Assembly (NCBI RefSeq): GCF_000004195.4
Contig: NC_030683.2
Span: forward strand, 4,855,133-4,919,132
Length of the DNA stretch: 64,000 nt
Origin: Xenopus tropicalis
Taxonomy: Eukaryota > Chordata > Amphibia > Anura > Pipidae
Direction: 5' to 3'
The first letter of the stretch is position 1. Every line of letters begins with the position of its first letter. The notes beneath the pieces were generated by a model that saw only the letters and a program-made list of their open reading frames with translations, was not told the DNA's origin and made no database searches. This document shows positions 1-10,741 of the stretch, piece by piece. Made by a program: the position numbers and the translations under genes.

Positions 1-858
1 ATGAGTGTAATGCACTGGACTTAAAGATTATACACAAAAAGAACCTATATAAATGGTGCCCAAAAGTGTGAGAGCAGGGGAGATGGAGGAAAAATGGAAG
101 AGCGAACAAGAGTTGAGAAGAGGGAAATAGAAATGGGGGGGCAGCAATAGGCCCCCAGGATATCTACAACCAATCACATGTTACAGCTGATAATAGATTG
201 CCAATGACATGCCCATAGAACCACTATATCATGTCACAAAAATGTCACCTTTATTTAATGTCAATCCAAAGAGCGCTTGGCAGAAAACATACATCCAGCC
301 ATTGATTCATAGAAGTAAAAAAGGTTCATGTTGCTTGGAAGCAAATCATTCGTTTAGCCAGGGCTCAGTAAAACACACATTTCACTTTGATTGATGATAT
401 TTATTTGCCTGACCTTCTCTGACAGCCATAGAAAGGCAACTGTCACTCACAATTAGCTGGTTGCTGAGCAAAAAGTACCATGGGATGTTTTTTGATGAAG
501 AGGAGCAGCAGCCTGGGGTTCCAGTCAGTATTTGTTAAGGTGAGGACTGGGCCACTTGGGGAGTTTAGAGTAGTAAGCAGTGCTATACCCAATAGGATTT
601 AGTTAGTGCCCTTCTGGGTCAGGAAGACATTTGATCTTCACTATTTTGATGAATCTACTGGGAGAATATATTAATTTGGTAAAGGAATTCTCATTATTAC
701 ACCCTCTGGTTCCTTATAGAGCACTTAGTTCCAAACTGCCCTATCCCAAAGTGGAAATGTAGCCGATTCACACAATAGCCAGATATTTTAAGGGTTAAAA
801 ATCCATAGTTTCTCTCCCCTATCTACTGTACAGCTGCATCACAGGTGATGGAAACACG
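1..858. other. Left flank, no gene seen
   Basis: Only one short open frame (209-394) lies here. It has no splice context, no recognisable motif and no coding-like composition. I see no convincing exon, RNA gene or transposon end. The stretch ends where the 19-bp minisatellite starts. Confidence 0.5.
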
Positions 859-859
859 C

Positions 860-1408
860 AAGATGGAAACAGTAGGGAAAGATGAAGATAGTAGGACAAG
901 GTAGTGAGAGTAGGGCAAGATGGAGACAGTAGTGCAAGATGGAGACAGTAGGACAAGATGGAGACGGTAGGGCAAGATGGAGACAGTAGGGCAAGATGGA
1001 GACAGTAGGGCAAGATGGAGACAGTAGGGCAAGATGGAGACAGTAGGGCAAGATGGAGACAGTAGGGCAAGATGGAGACAGTAGGGCAAGATGGAGACAG
1101 TAGGGCAAGATGGAGACAGTAGGGCAAGATGGAGACAGTAGGACAAGAAGGAGGCGGTAGGGCAAGATGGAGACGGTAGGGCAAGATGGAGACGGTAGGG
1201 CAAGATGGAGACGGTAGGGCAAGATGGAGACGGTAGGGGCAAGATGGAGACGGTAGGGGCAAGATGGAGACGGTAGGGGCAAGATGGAGACGGTAGGGGC
1301 AAGATGGAGACAGTAGGGGCAAGATGGAGACAGTAGGGGCAAGATGGAGACAGTAGGGCAAGATGGAGACAGTAGGGCAAGATGGAGACAGTAGGGCAAG
1401 ATGGAGGC
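860..1408 (-). repeat. 19-bp minisatellite, about 28 copies
   Basis: The plus strand repeats AGATGGAGACAGTAGGGCA with few changes; some units carry one extra G (AGTAGGGGCA). The reverse complement is the unit found at 12741-13470 and 43163-43520, so this array has the opposite orientation to those two. All minus-strand frames stay open across it because the unit has no stop in those frames. The resulting Ser/Pro/Cys/Leu-rich frames are artefacts. Confidence 0.95.
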
Positions 1409-1706
1409 GCAGACCCCTGCAGCTTATCTGGGAGTGGGTGAGCAGTTAATAATAAGGGGAGCCAATAAATGAGGGAATAGGATACTAGGGTATTCACTTG
1501 CCAGTGACAGGGCACAGAGCTTTCTGCCCATGGCCTGTAAATGTCACTCTGAAATGGGTTGGTGACTGTGTATTCTGCCCGGTGTAAAAATCAGTGATGA
1601 CAGCATTTATAGCATTCAGGTTATTCACACCATTGTACTAATCATTGGTTTCAGCCACAGCTTAACCCTAAAAGCTGATTTTAGTACCAAGAGAAGCTGA
1701 ACTTCT

Positions 1707-2042
1707 GGATAGTTCTGTGAAGAGTTTAGGGGAATTGTGTTGATGCATTGGCCCGGATAGTTCTATGGAGAGTTTAGGGGAATTGTGTTGACGCATTGGC
1801 CCGGATAGTTCTATGGAGAGTTTAGGGGAATTGTGTTGACGCATTGGCCCGGATAGTTCTATGGAGAGTTTAGGGGAATTGTGTTGACGCATTGGCCCGG
1901 ATAGTTCTATGGAGAGTTTAGGGGAATTGTGTTGACGCATTGGCCCGGATAGTTCTATGGGGAGTTTAGGGGAATTGTGTTGACGCATTGGCCCGGATAG
2001 TTCTATGGGGAGTTTAGGGGAATTGTGTTGCCGCATTGGCCC
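1707..2042 (+). repeat. 48-bp tandem repeat, 7 copies
   Basis: Seven units of exactly 48 bp, starting GGATAGTTCT and ending CATTGGCCC, fill 336 bp. Units differ at single positions, such as GAGAGTT/GGGAGTT and GACGC/GATGC. Because 48 is divisible by three, the minus strand shows an open frame with a 16-residue repeat; I do not regard it as coding. Confidence 0.93.
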
Positions 2043-2635
2043 TGCATAGGTATATTCATATACAGTATGATATGTTGATGATAGAGAAATGGAATATTCC
2101 ATGGGGAGAGTTGCTTCATTATCAGCTGTAATCAATGCAGTTATTAGCAGCTTCTTATATTCCCCTACGTGGGCTCTTCTATCTTTAGCCTTTGCAGGGA
2201 AGGAGACATTATCCATTTGTCCAGCTATGCCCCCTACATCGATTAGATACCCCTTATGCACAGATTTGTTAGTAAATAAGCCCCAGTCTGTGGGGCAAGG
2301 GGTGACTGACTAAGCTAAGGGCCCCATCTGTCTCTTTCCTTTCTATTATGTTTGGGGTATTAGCAAATGAGCCCCTCAGTCTCTTTCTGTGGTTATACAT
2401 TTCCGTTAATTGAGTTTATACTGATAATCTGGAAGTAACAAAGCAAAACAAACCGCAATAAAGAGTAAAGAGTTGGACGGAGTAAAGCAAGATGCAAGTG
2501 GCTTGCTAACGACAAGGGGTAATTAGAGACAAATAAACAAGCATTAGTCTATGCCACTAAGTGCTGGCAGGAATGGGATCATGTAGCAAGGTTGGGTTAG
2601 GGCTCTGAGCTACTTAGGCCGTGTCTGTGCCATTA

Positions 2636-2788
2636 AGGGCTCTGGCACACCGGTAAATTAGTCGCCCGCGACAAAACCCCCTGTTCGCGGGCGACTAATC
2701 TCCCCGAGTTGCCATGACCCGCCATCCCACCGGCGAACATGTAAGTCCCCGACGGGATGGCACACGCGGCGGCGCGATTTTGGGAAAC
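2636..2788. mobile_element. Hairpin-rich MITE fragment
   Basis: It starts near GGGCTCTGGCACACCGG and contains a perfect 15-bp inverted pair (ATTAGTCGCCCGCGA and its complement) around a 13-bp loop. A second weaker inverted pair follows, built on GCCATCCCACCGGC and GACGGGATGGC. Such GC-rich hairpins are typical of non-autonomous DNA transposons in frog genomes. The right end runs into the 112-bp repeat, so only part of the element may remain. Confidence 0.6.
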
Positions 2789-3112
2789 TTGATCCCAACT
2801 AAGATATAATTACCCCTTATTGGGGCAGAACAGCTCTATTGGGTTTATTTAATGGTTAAATGATTCCCTTTTCTCTGTAATAATAAAACAGTACCTGTAC
2901 TTGATCCCAACTAAGATATAATTACCCCTTATTGGGGCAGAACAGCCCTATTGGTTTATTAATGGTAAATGATTCCCTTTTCTCTGTAATAATAAAACAG
3001 TACCTGTACTTGATCCCAACTAAAATATAATTACTCCTTAAATTGGGGCAGAACAGCCCTATGGGTTATTTAGGTTAAATGATTCCCTTTTCTCTTTCTC
3101 TGTAATAAGGCC
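2785..3112 (+). repeat. 112-bp MITE-internal repeat, 3 units
   Basis: Three diverged copies of a unit that runs from TTGATCCCAACTAAGATATA through CCCCTTATTGGGGCAGAACA to ATAATAAAACAGTACCTGTA. The same unit forms the core of MITEs at 15743-16066, 16312-17083, 18994-19523, 30282-31062, 49903-50312 and 61134-61802. The terminal sequences of the MITE are missing here. Confidence 0.85.
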
Positions 3113-3225
3113 AGATGTGGTTAGTGGGTACCGCAGGGGTCAGTCCTTGGACCTTTGCTGTTTAACTAGTTTATTAATGAGCTGGAGGTGGGCATAGAGA
3201 GTACTGTTTCCTTTTATTTGAATAG
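3113..3225 (+). mobile_element. CR1-type LINE fragment (reverse transcriptase)
   Basis: With frame changes, this stretch reads as the reverse transcriptase piece around the motif GVPQGSVLGPLLF, followed by INELEVGIESTVS-like residues. It matches the intact piece in the CR1 copy at 48003-49797, which has SGVPQGSVLGPLLFNLFIND and LEVGIDSIVS. It is only about 110 bp and broken, a relic on the plus strand. Confidence 0.6.
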
Positions 3226-4000
3226 GGAAGGGGTGAGAGTGCCGGCACTAGAGCGTTTCAGGCTGAGAGGCACCCAAGGCATCGGCCTAACTGAGTGGAT
3301 TAATGAACTATCATCTCCTAATGCAAATATTAGCCTTTCTAGCCCTAAATCACAGCCGCTAATCCTTTGTGTTTGATTGCAGCTAAGAGGCACCCTTCAC
3401 TTTCCCCTATAAAGGGCTGAATTAATTTCCCTCTTGCTCCCTATTTAATTGTAATATTTACATTTTAATCACAAGTGATACGTCTCTAACGAACTCCCGC
3501 GCGCCGCTGACATTTACTTAAATCATCTCGTCCCCCGTCTGACTTGGGAGACACAAATGAATTTTTCTCTCCTTGTTTTTGTTTTCTTGATGCCGGAGCT
3601 TCTTAACGACACGAGCGTGGGCGAGAAGGGCAATCGTACCGACGGGGGGGGGGATAAAGGGCATCTCATCAGGAATCTGTTTGTTTCCCAAGTTGAAAGA
3701 TCCCATTTGGCATTCTTATGTTCTCAGTGAGGGGAAGGGAAGAAAAATGTCATTAATTTAGGGTACGGAACCAAATGACTCTCTTCTCCTTATAAATCAC
3801 GCCGGAGAGAGAGAAAAAAAAAGTCCATTGGAGCTGAACCGATGGTTTATATTAGCGACACTTTGCCTGAGGGCGCCCGGGCCGCCTGGTTTTGAGAAAT
3901 ATTTGCAATTTAATTTTATGTTAAGTTTTATAAGCAGAAAATATCAATCTTCCGAGCCATATATTTCATGGTGTGTGAGGGGTTTGTAATAGCGTCAGTT
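3226..4000. other. Candidate conserved non-coding block
   Basis: This stretch has no tandem repeats, no transposon ends and no plausible exon. It is AT-rich with many homeodomain-type TAATT/TTAAT cores and a perfect octamer ATGCAAAT at 3321-3328. That texture resembles vertebrate developmental enhancers. Two G runs (about 3646-3655 and 4030-4041) lie in or beside it. Conservation cannot be judged from one sequence, so the call is a guess from composition. Confidence 0.25.
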
Positions 4001-4249
4001 GCCTCTTCCTGCTGTATAATATCAACTTTTGGGGGGGGGGGGAAAGCTGGGTCTGAGCCCTGCAGAATAGTATTTTATTTTACTTATATTTCCTACTTCC
4101 TCTTGCATTATCCCCCCCTAACCCTTACTCCTTCTGTCATGGGAAAATATAATTGTTACAAAACCCATCAGTTAATAGAGCTTCTCCAGCAGAATCCTGC
4201 ATTGTAATCTGTTTTTCCCATGGGGCTAGCCATATTCTTCATTTCCCAG

Positions 4250-4795
4250 GGTGCCACAGCCATGTGACCTGTGCTCTGATAAACTTCACTCACACTTTAC
4301 TGCTGCGCTGCAAGTTGGAGTGATATCCCCCCCCCTCACCCCCAGCAGCCAATCAGCAGAACAATGGGAAGGGAGCAAGATAGCAGCTCCCAGTAGGTAT
4401 CAGAATAGCACTCAATAGTAAGAAATCCAAGTCCGGCTTGGGACTCCTCCAGTTACATGGGAGTAGGAGAAACAATAGGTTAGCTGAAAGCAGTTCTAAT
4501 GTGTAGCGCTGGCTGAAAGCTCAGACTCAGGCACACTTTACTGCTGCGCTGCAAGTTGGAGTGATATCCCCCCCCCCTCACCCCCAACAGCCAATCAGCA
4601 GAACAATGGAAGGGAGCAAGATAGCAGCTCCCAGTAGGTATCAGAATAGCACTCAATAGTAAGAAATCCAAGTCCGGCTTGGGACTCCTCCAGTTACATG
4701 GGAGTAGGAGAAACAATAGGTTAGCTGAAAGCAGTTCTAATGTGTAGCGCCGGCTCCTTCTGAAAGCTCAGTCCGGCTTGGGACTCCTCCAAAAA
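4250..4795 (-). repeat. 240-bp interspersed repeat, two tandem units
   Basis: Two tandem copies of a roughly 240-bp unit. They include TTTACTGCTGCGCTGCAAGT, a C-run with CACCCCCA, CAATCAGCAGAACAATGG and TAAGAAATCCAAGTCCGGCT. The reverse complement forms the array at 9660-10262, so the two loci are inverted relative to each other. It probably derives from the interior of a frog MITE. Confidence 0.85.
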
Positions 4796-5459
4796 AATGG
4801 CAGCTGCTATATTAAACAGAGGGAGCTTCTAGGGCTGTTACTCAGGTATGGTAAAGCTTTCTGTAGAATAAATATAGCATTCTAGGTGGCACTATTGTGG
4901 CCAATCTATTGGCCGTAAAATGCCTTTTCTTCTCCTTTAACAGTAGATCTACTGAACACAAAGGTACTTTGTACTTATAGCCCAATCATACACCGAGTTG
5001 CAAGGTGTCTGTCGCTATTGTATCAGGATCCTCACAGAACTGCTAATCAAAAATTCAAATAATTAAAAATCTTCAATTAATAAAAAATGAAGACCAATTG
5101 CAAATGTTACTCTCTACTAAAAGTCAATTCAAAGTTACACCACCCCTTTAACTCTTACATCCCTTGCATAAGGCTCATGTAAAGATGTACAGACAAGAAG
5201 GGGGGGCTATGTAAATGCCAAAAGATGTTCTAATAAGTGTTGGTGCTAATAACCAAAATGAGCCCTTATTCCTTTTACTGTAAGTCCATGGTGAGTGGGG
5301 GGATCTGTGCAACCAGCTAATGGGACTTGGGTCACAGAGATAACATAGCAACGGTGAAAATCAGGGACCGGGTGAATCTTGAAATTACAATGAGAAACAA
5401 AGCAGTCGTTTCCGATTCTTATTTCAAGTCAATATAACGCTGATTTTCTATGTGCACAG
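4796..5459. other. Intronic-looking sequence, no gene seen
   Basis: Unique AT-rich sequence between the 240-bp repeat and the exon at 5460. I find no repeat ends or further exons. It ends in a usable splice acceptor (TTTTCTATGTGCACAG). It is probably the intron upstream of that exon. Confidence 0.4.
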
Positions 5460-5547
5460 GCTGAAAAAAGAACTGGAGTCGTACAGCAGTGACGATTCTG
5501 AGGCTGTGTATGAAGCGCTGCGGCTGGAGATAGATTTCTTACAGACG
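5460..5547 (+). CDS. Internal exon of an unidentified coiled-coil-like protein
   Basis: An 88-base exon with a good acceptor (CTATGTGCACAG) and donor (ACG|GTATGT). It takes two bases from the preceding exon and ends in phase 0. It encodes 29 residues after the split codon, beginning [20 protein letters not shown] and ending EIDFLQT. The sequence is highly charged with a helical, heptad-like spacing of Leu, Tyr and Ile, and looks like part of a coiled coil with an acidic Ser-Asp stretch that could be phosphorylated. I do not recognise the family. No other exon of the gene is certain here. The candidate terminal exon at 13777 cannot join it directly because the phases differ (0 against 1), so at least one exon would have to lie between them or the two belong to different genes. 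Codon use and both splice sites are convincing. Confidence 0.5.
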
Positions 5548-6159
5548 GTATGTTCATTGGATGGATACAACGTGCATTTTAACCATACACAACATTTTTT
5601 ATTGGATCGGGTTAAGAGTTATAGCGCTGCTGTGCGTTTATTCAAGTGCAGTATTGCCCTCTGCCCTAACAGGTATGAACCCATTCAGGCAACCCTCCCT
5701 GCTGCCTCTTCTCTATGTCACATCACTGACCCAGTTTCCCAGCTGGTTTATCTAAGAACTGAGCACTCACTGGGTTATGGGATGGATTGCAGAATGATAG
5801 GGGTAGGGCTCAGAGGTGGGCCAAGCCGACTGGGCGCCCTAGGCAACCCGGTCGGCCACCTTGCCCGTGTTATGACAACCGGCGGGGGCAAGTGAAGGGA
5901 GAGCAAGCTAGGGGTAGGCAGGAGAGGTTGCTGCTTGGCGCCCCCCAATTGTTGCACCCTAGGCAGGTGCCTCTTTTTCCTACCCCTAGTTCCGGCCCTG
6001 GTAGGGCTTTACCAGCAGGAAAACAGAAGATATCAATGGTGTGCTCAGGGGCAAACAATCGAATTAAAATGGCGGGTATAGGCAGATGGTCCAGATGGAA
6101 AAATCAAACCTGCCATAGTTAGTGCCCATATGCCGGGCAGATAAGATGCTGAATAGGTC
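5548..6159. other. Intronic sequence with a degraded interspersed repeat
   Basis: The part from about 5800 to 6005 (CCAAGCCGACTGGGCGCCCT through CTAGTTCCGGCCCTGGTAGG) is GC-rich and repeat-like, built around CCCTAGGCA motifs. No exon is supported. Open frames on both strands here overlap each other and have no motif. Confidence 0.4.
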
Positions 6160-7345
6160 TAAAGGGGGGGGGAAATAGGAAAGGAATGGAGAGGGGATGA
6201 GAGACAGAAGGAGAGAGGGGAAGGGAAAGGGGGTTCGGGGAGTAGAGAGACAAATGGGGGGAGAGGGGAAATATAGAAGGGGGGAGAAGAGGGAGGATGG
6301 GGGGGAGTAAGGCCAAACAGTTGGGGGGGGGGGGATAGGAAAAGGAATGGAGAGGGGATGAGAGACAGAAGGAGAGAGGGGAAGGGAAAGGGGGTTCGGG
6401 GAGTAGAGAGACAAATGGGGGGAGAGGGGAAATATAGAAGGGGGGAGAAGAGGGAGGATGGGGGGGAGTAAGGCCAAACAGTTGGGGGGGGGGTAGAAAG
6501 AAAGGAGAGAGGATGAGAGACAGAAGGAGAGAGGGGAAGGGAAAGGGGGTTCGGGGAGTAGAGAGACAAATGGGGGGAGAGGGGAAATATAGAAGGGGGG
6601 AGAAGAGGGAGGATGGGGGGGAGTAAGGCCAAACATTTGGGGGGGGGGGTAGAAAAGGAAAGGAGAGAGGGATGAGAGACAGAAGGAGAGAGGGGAAGGG
6701 AAAGGGGGTTCAGGGGAGTAGAGAGACAAATGGGGGGAGAGGGGAAATATAGAAGGGGGGAAGAAGAGGGAGGATGGGGGGAGTAAGGCCAAACAGTTGG
6801 GGGGGGGGATAGAAAAGGAAAGGAGAGAGGATGAGAGACAGAAGGAGAGAGGGGAAGGGAAGGGGTTCAGGGAGTAGAGAGACAAATGGGGGGAGAGGGG
6901 AAATATAGAGGGGGGAGAAGAGGGAGGATGGGGGGGAGTAAGGCCAAACAGTTGGGGGGGGGGGAATAGAAAAGGAAAGGAGAGAGGATGAGAGACAGAA
7001 GGAGAGAGGGGAAGGGGGTTCGGGGAGTAGAGAGACAAATGGGGGAGGGGAAATATAGAAGGGGGAGAAGAGGGAGGATGGGGGGGAGTAAGGCCAAACA
7101 GTTGGGGGGGGGGAATAGAAAAGGAAAGGAGAGGGGATGAGAGACAAAAGGAGAGAGGGGAAGGGAAAAGGGGGTTCGGGGAGTAGAGAGACAAATGGGG
7201 GAGAGGGGAAATATAGAAGGGGGAGAAGAGGGAGGATGGGGGGGAGTAACGCCAAACAGTTGGGGGGGGGGGGAATAGAAAAGGAAAGGAGAGAGGATGA
7301 GAGACAGAAGGAGAGAGGGGAAGGGGGTTCGGGGAGTAGAGAGAC
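6160..7345 (+). repeat. Polypurine satellite, about 155-bp unit, 8 copies
   Basis: Units of about 152-161 bp repeat a long G/A-only strand (GGAGAGAGGGGAAGGGAAAG, GGGGGAGAAGAGGGAGGATG) with short breaks at TTCGGGGAG, CAAATGG and GGCCAAACAGTTGG. Unit-length changes sit mainly in the G runs after AACAGTT. The minus strand gives long Pro/Ser/Leu/Phe frames in every register, which are artefacts. The strand asymmetry is extreme: nearly 1.2 kb of purine on one strand. Confidence 0.93.
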
Positions 7346-7985
7346 AAATGTGGAGGTGAAAATAAATCCAAAAAGACAAAAATGAGGTCTAAACAAAAGT
7401 AGAGTTAACAGGGAAGAAGAGAGAACAGGGCACAGATAGAGAGAGAGGACTAACAGTGTCTCTGTATTAGAAGTCCATGTATATTAGTGGCACCACTAGC
7501 ACGAGGGGGTGGAAGGGCTGTTATACAGTAGGGCAGAAGTTTGGATATAGTTCATAAAGAACCAAATTCGGGTGGGGGGGAGGCTTGTTTAGGAGAATGG
7601 TACATCAAATTTCTAAGGTTTGGCAAATTAATACAAACATTACATTTGTTTTTTTTTTACCCCCAGAAAATATCCCAGCAGTGAATGCCATGTGTTTGGC
7701 AAAATGATCCTGTGCTGAACTGTACCTCTCTGCAGTTTGATATGAAGCTGATTACATTCCAGGACTGGATCTGTCTGGTGACTTGGATTTGCAGAAGTTA
7801 CTGTAACTCTTAATCCATTGCTAGTTTGTATAATATAACAAGCTGCATATTGTTCAGCTTCAAAGATATGAAATGTTACTTTCATCAGTAAAGGTAATTT
7901 ACGTTATGTCGTATGTCTCTTAGTTCATTTGTATTTCAGCTGGCACTGTAATAGTAATGCTCTCAGTCCTGCCTCTGGATTTAGA
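7346..7985. other. Unique spacer, no gene seen
   Basis: No exon with both splice sites, no RNA gene and no transposon end is visible. The minus-strand open frame 7640-7885 has no recognisable motif and no supporting context. Confidence 0.4.
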
Positions 7986-7989
7986 ATGT

Positions 7990-9036
7990 TGCTATGGGTG
8001 AGCTTACACCCAGTATACAGCTCAGTATCACTCATGTATTATAAGGGATAATGTACCCCCTACTGTAAATGATAAGGATATTAGCAGTCACTGAGGGGTT
8101 CTGTGCCCCCCATATAAAGGCACAAGGCTGCAGGCTGAGTTATACAGGGAACTCTGAGTATCACTCATGTATTATAAGGGATAATGTACCCCTACTGTAA
8201 ATGATAAGGATATTAGCAGTCACTGAGGGGTTCTGTGCCCCCCATATAAAGGCACAAGGCTGCAGGCTGAGTTATACAGGGAACTCTGAGTATCACTCAT
8301 GTATTATAAGGGATAATGTACCCCCTACTGTAAATGATAAGGATATTAGCCTGCAGCCTTGTGCCTTTATATGGGCACAGAACCCCTCAGTGACTGCTAA
8401 TATCCTTATCATTTACAGTAGGGGGTACATTATCCCTTATAATACATGAGTGATACTCAGAGTTCCCTGTATAACTCAGCCTGCAGCCTTGTGCCTTTAT
8501 ATGGGCACAGAACCCCTCAGTGACTGCTGAGTTATACAGGGAACTCTGAGTATCACTCATGTATTATAAGGGATAATGTACCCCCTACTGTAAATGATAA
8601 GGATATTAGCAGTCACTGAGGGGTTCTGTGCCCCCCATATAAAGGCACAAGGCTGCAGGCTGAGTTATACAGGGAACTCTGAGTATCACTCATGTATTAT
8701 AAGGGATAATGTACCCCCTACTGTAAATGATAAGGATATTAGCAGTCACTGAGGGGTTCTGTGCCCCCCATATAAAGGCACAAGGCTGCAGGCTGAGTTA
8801 TACAGGGAACTCTGAGTATCACTCATGTATTATAAGGGATAATGTACCCCCTACTGTAAATGATAAGGATATTAGCAGTCACTGAGGGGTTCTGTGCCCA
8901 TATAAAGGCACAAGGCTGCAGGCTGAGTTATACAGGGAAATCTGAGTATCACTCATGTATTATAAGGGATAATGTACCCCCTACTGTAAATGATAAGGAT
9001 ATTAGCAGTCACTGAGGGGTCCTGTGCCCATATAGG
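7990..9036 (+). repeat. 133-bp satellite with inverted units inside
   Basis: The unit of about 133 bp begins CTGAGTATCACTCATGTATT and includes GTAAATGATAAGGATATTAG and CATATAAAGGCACAAGGCTG. Most units run forward, but between about 8350 and 8525 one and a half units are reversed, which creates large palindromes. Individual units differ at a few sites, for example CCCCCCATA against CCCATA. Confidence 0.92.
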
Positions 9037-9415
9037 AAACAAAGATGCCCATTGACTGCAGGGCTTATTATTATTATTTAAACTCCAGCCCTGATTTCGC
9101 TGATCTTGTCCCCAAAATCCTTTGCACAAATCAGTATCAGGCAGCATTTTTATTTTCTGTAGCATATTCTGCTAATCTCCGACAGCTCATTCATTCCCTC
9201 GCTCCTTTTCTGCTCAGTGAAATGAATTATTTATAATTGTGCATTGGGTTTTATGGTTCTTTGCTTTATGACTTCCATTCAGCACAAACACTCCCTTCCC
9301 TCCCTGTTAGTGCCCAGCCTGGTGTGTCCATTAATAGTCTGTTGGAATAATGGCTTTAATGTGTCACTAAGTAGCCCTGGTTCCTAGGCTATGTATTCTG
9401 CCCCCTTCACTGCAC

Positions 9416-9435
9416 GGGGGGGGGGGGGGGGGGGG
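9416..9435 (+). repeat. Homopolymer G run, 20 bases
   Basis: Twenty consecutive G residues on the plus strand. The length is likely to be uncertain in any assembly. It could form a G-quadruplex. Confidence 0.9.
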
Positions 9436-9531
9436 CTGTTACTTTCATTTATACCCTTCCTGCATGGAAGTGGCACTTAATTGTCATCTTGTATCCCCTA
9501 AAATGCTTCCAACTTGAACCTACATTTATTT

Positions 9532-9655
9532 AAAGGGACACTGCCATGATATTTATGGGGTACTTTGTATATCTAGCAAATAATTCCCTCTGCCATTTAA
9601 CCTTTTATTCTTGAACCAACAAATGTATTTGTAGCTGTAATATTGGTGTGTAGGC
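9532..9655 (+). other. Left edge of duplicated segment A
   Basis: From about TGATATTTATGGGG to TTGAACCAACAAATGTATTT the sequence matches 41975-42080 in segment B. This is the leftmost homology I can find between the two segments. TTAAAGGGACACTGCCATGA at the very start resembles the end of a TTAA-target MITE, so the shared start may partly be a shared element. Confidence 0.6.
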
Positions 9656-9659
9656 GCCA

Positions 9660-10262
9660 TCTCAGTGCCTTGTGCCTGAGTCTGAGCTTTCAGCCAGCGC
9701 TACACATTAGAACTGCTTTCAGCTAACCTATTGTTTCTCCTACTCCCATGTAACTGGAGGAGTCCCAAGCCGGACTTGGATTTCTTACTATTGAGTGCTA
9801 TTCTTATACCTACTGGGAGCTGCTATCTTGCTCCCTTCCCATTGTTCTGCTGATCGGCTGCTGGGGGTGAGGGGGGGGGGATATCACTCCAACTTGCAGC
9901 GCAGCAGTAAAGTGTGCATGAGTCTGAGCTTTCAGCCAGCGCTACACATTAGAACTGCTTTCAGCTAACCTATTGTTTCTCCTACTCCCATGTAACTGGA
10001 GGAGTCCCAAGCCGGACTTGGATTTCTTACTATTGAGTGCTATTCTGATACCTACTGGGAGCTGCTATCTTGCTCCCTTCCCATTGTTCTGCTGATCGGC
10101 TGCTGGGGGTGAGGGGGGGGGGGATATCACTCCAACTTGCAGCGCAGCAGTAAAGTGTGCCTGAGTCTGAGCTTTCAGCCAGCGCTACACATTAGAACTG
10201 CTTTCAGCTAACCCATTGTTTCTCCTACTCCCATGTAACTGGAGGAGTCCCAAGCCGGACTT
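9660..10262 (+). repeat. 240-bp interspersed repeat, two and a half units (segment A only)
   Basis: Same unit as 4250-4795 but on the other strand: GCTTTCAGCCAGCGCTACAC, TAACTGGAGGAGTCCCAAGC, ATATCACTCCAACTTGCAGC. It is absent from the matching place in segment B, so it arrived or expanded after the segments separated, or was lost from B. Confidence 0.85.
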
Positions 10263-10519
10263 CCCATTCTGGGTGAGAGAGTCCAGTGTAACCCATGTTC
10301 TGCTGGTACTAATCCGGGAAGGCAGTGATTGAGCTGAAATCAAGGTTACAATACATTATAAATCCCACAGTCCCTGAGAGCAATGCACACAATGTGCTTA
10401 TTATCTTATAATGCCGCTAATTACAACATTATAAAAGTTACAAAATATATGTTCCCTTTAAAATAACTCTGGCTTTGTGCCGATGCTGAAGCTCTTACAG
10501 TCGCTGCAATAATCCTCTA

Positions 10520-10533
10520 CTGCCATCTAGTGG
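10520..10533 (-). promoter_or_regulatory. CTCF-like motif, segment A
   Basis: The minus strand reads CCACTAGATGGCAG, which fits the vertebrate CTCF core consensus at every constrained position. The same motif in the same orientation lies at 42082-42095 in segment B, embedded in matching flanks. It may be carried by an old repeat, and binding is not shown by sequence alone. Confidence 0.5.
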
Positions 10534-10741
10534 TACCAAATGAGAATACATTGAATACTGACCGGGTTGGCTGGGTATTGGGCTGAGAACCATTAATTAT
10601 TGTTAAAACTTGATAAATTTGAGTTTAAATGGAAGTTCGTTTCCATGAATCGTCTTTATTTTTCCCAAAGGGAGATTTCTCCAGCAGCCATTTAAGGAGT
10701 ATCGGTGCTCATTCTTGGAAAACAATAATGTGTTTAAGTTT

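Noticed and set aside
823..1515. Ser/Pro/Cys-rich proteins in three frames over the 19-bp arrays
   Set aside because: All three registers are open at once and arrays at 12741 and 43163 give the same peptide in other frames. That is repeat composition, not coding.
6064..7371. 435-residue Pro/Ser/Leu-rich minus-strand frame
   Set aside because: Polypurine satellite; several frames are open together and unit lengths vary by non-multiples of three.
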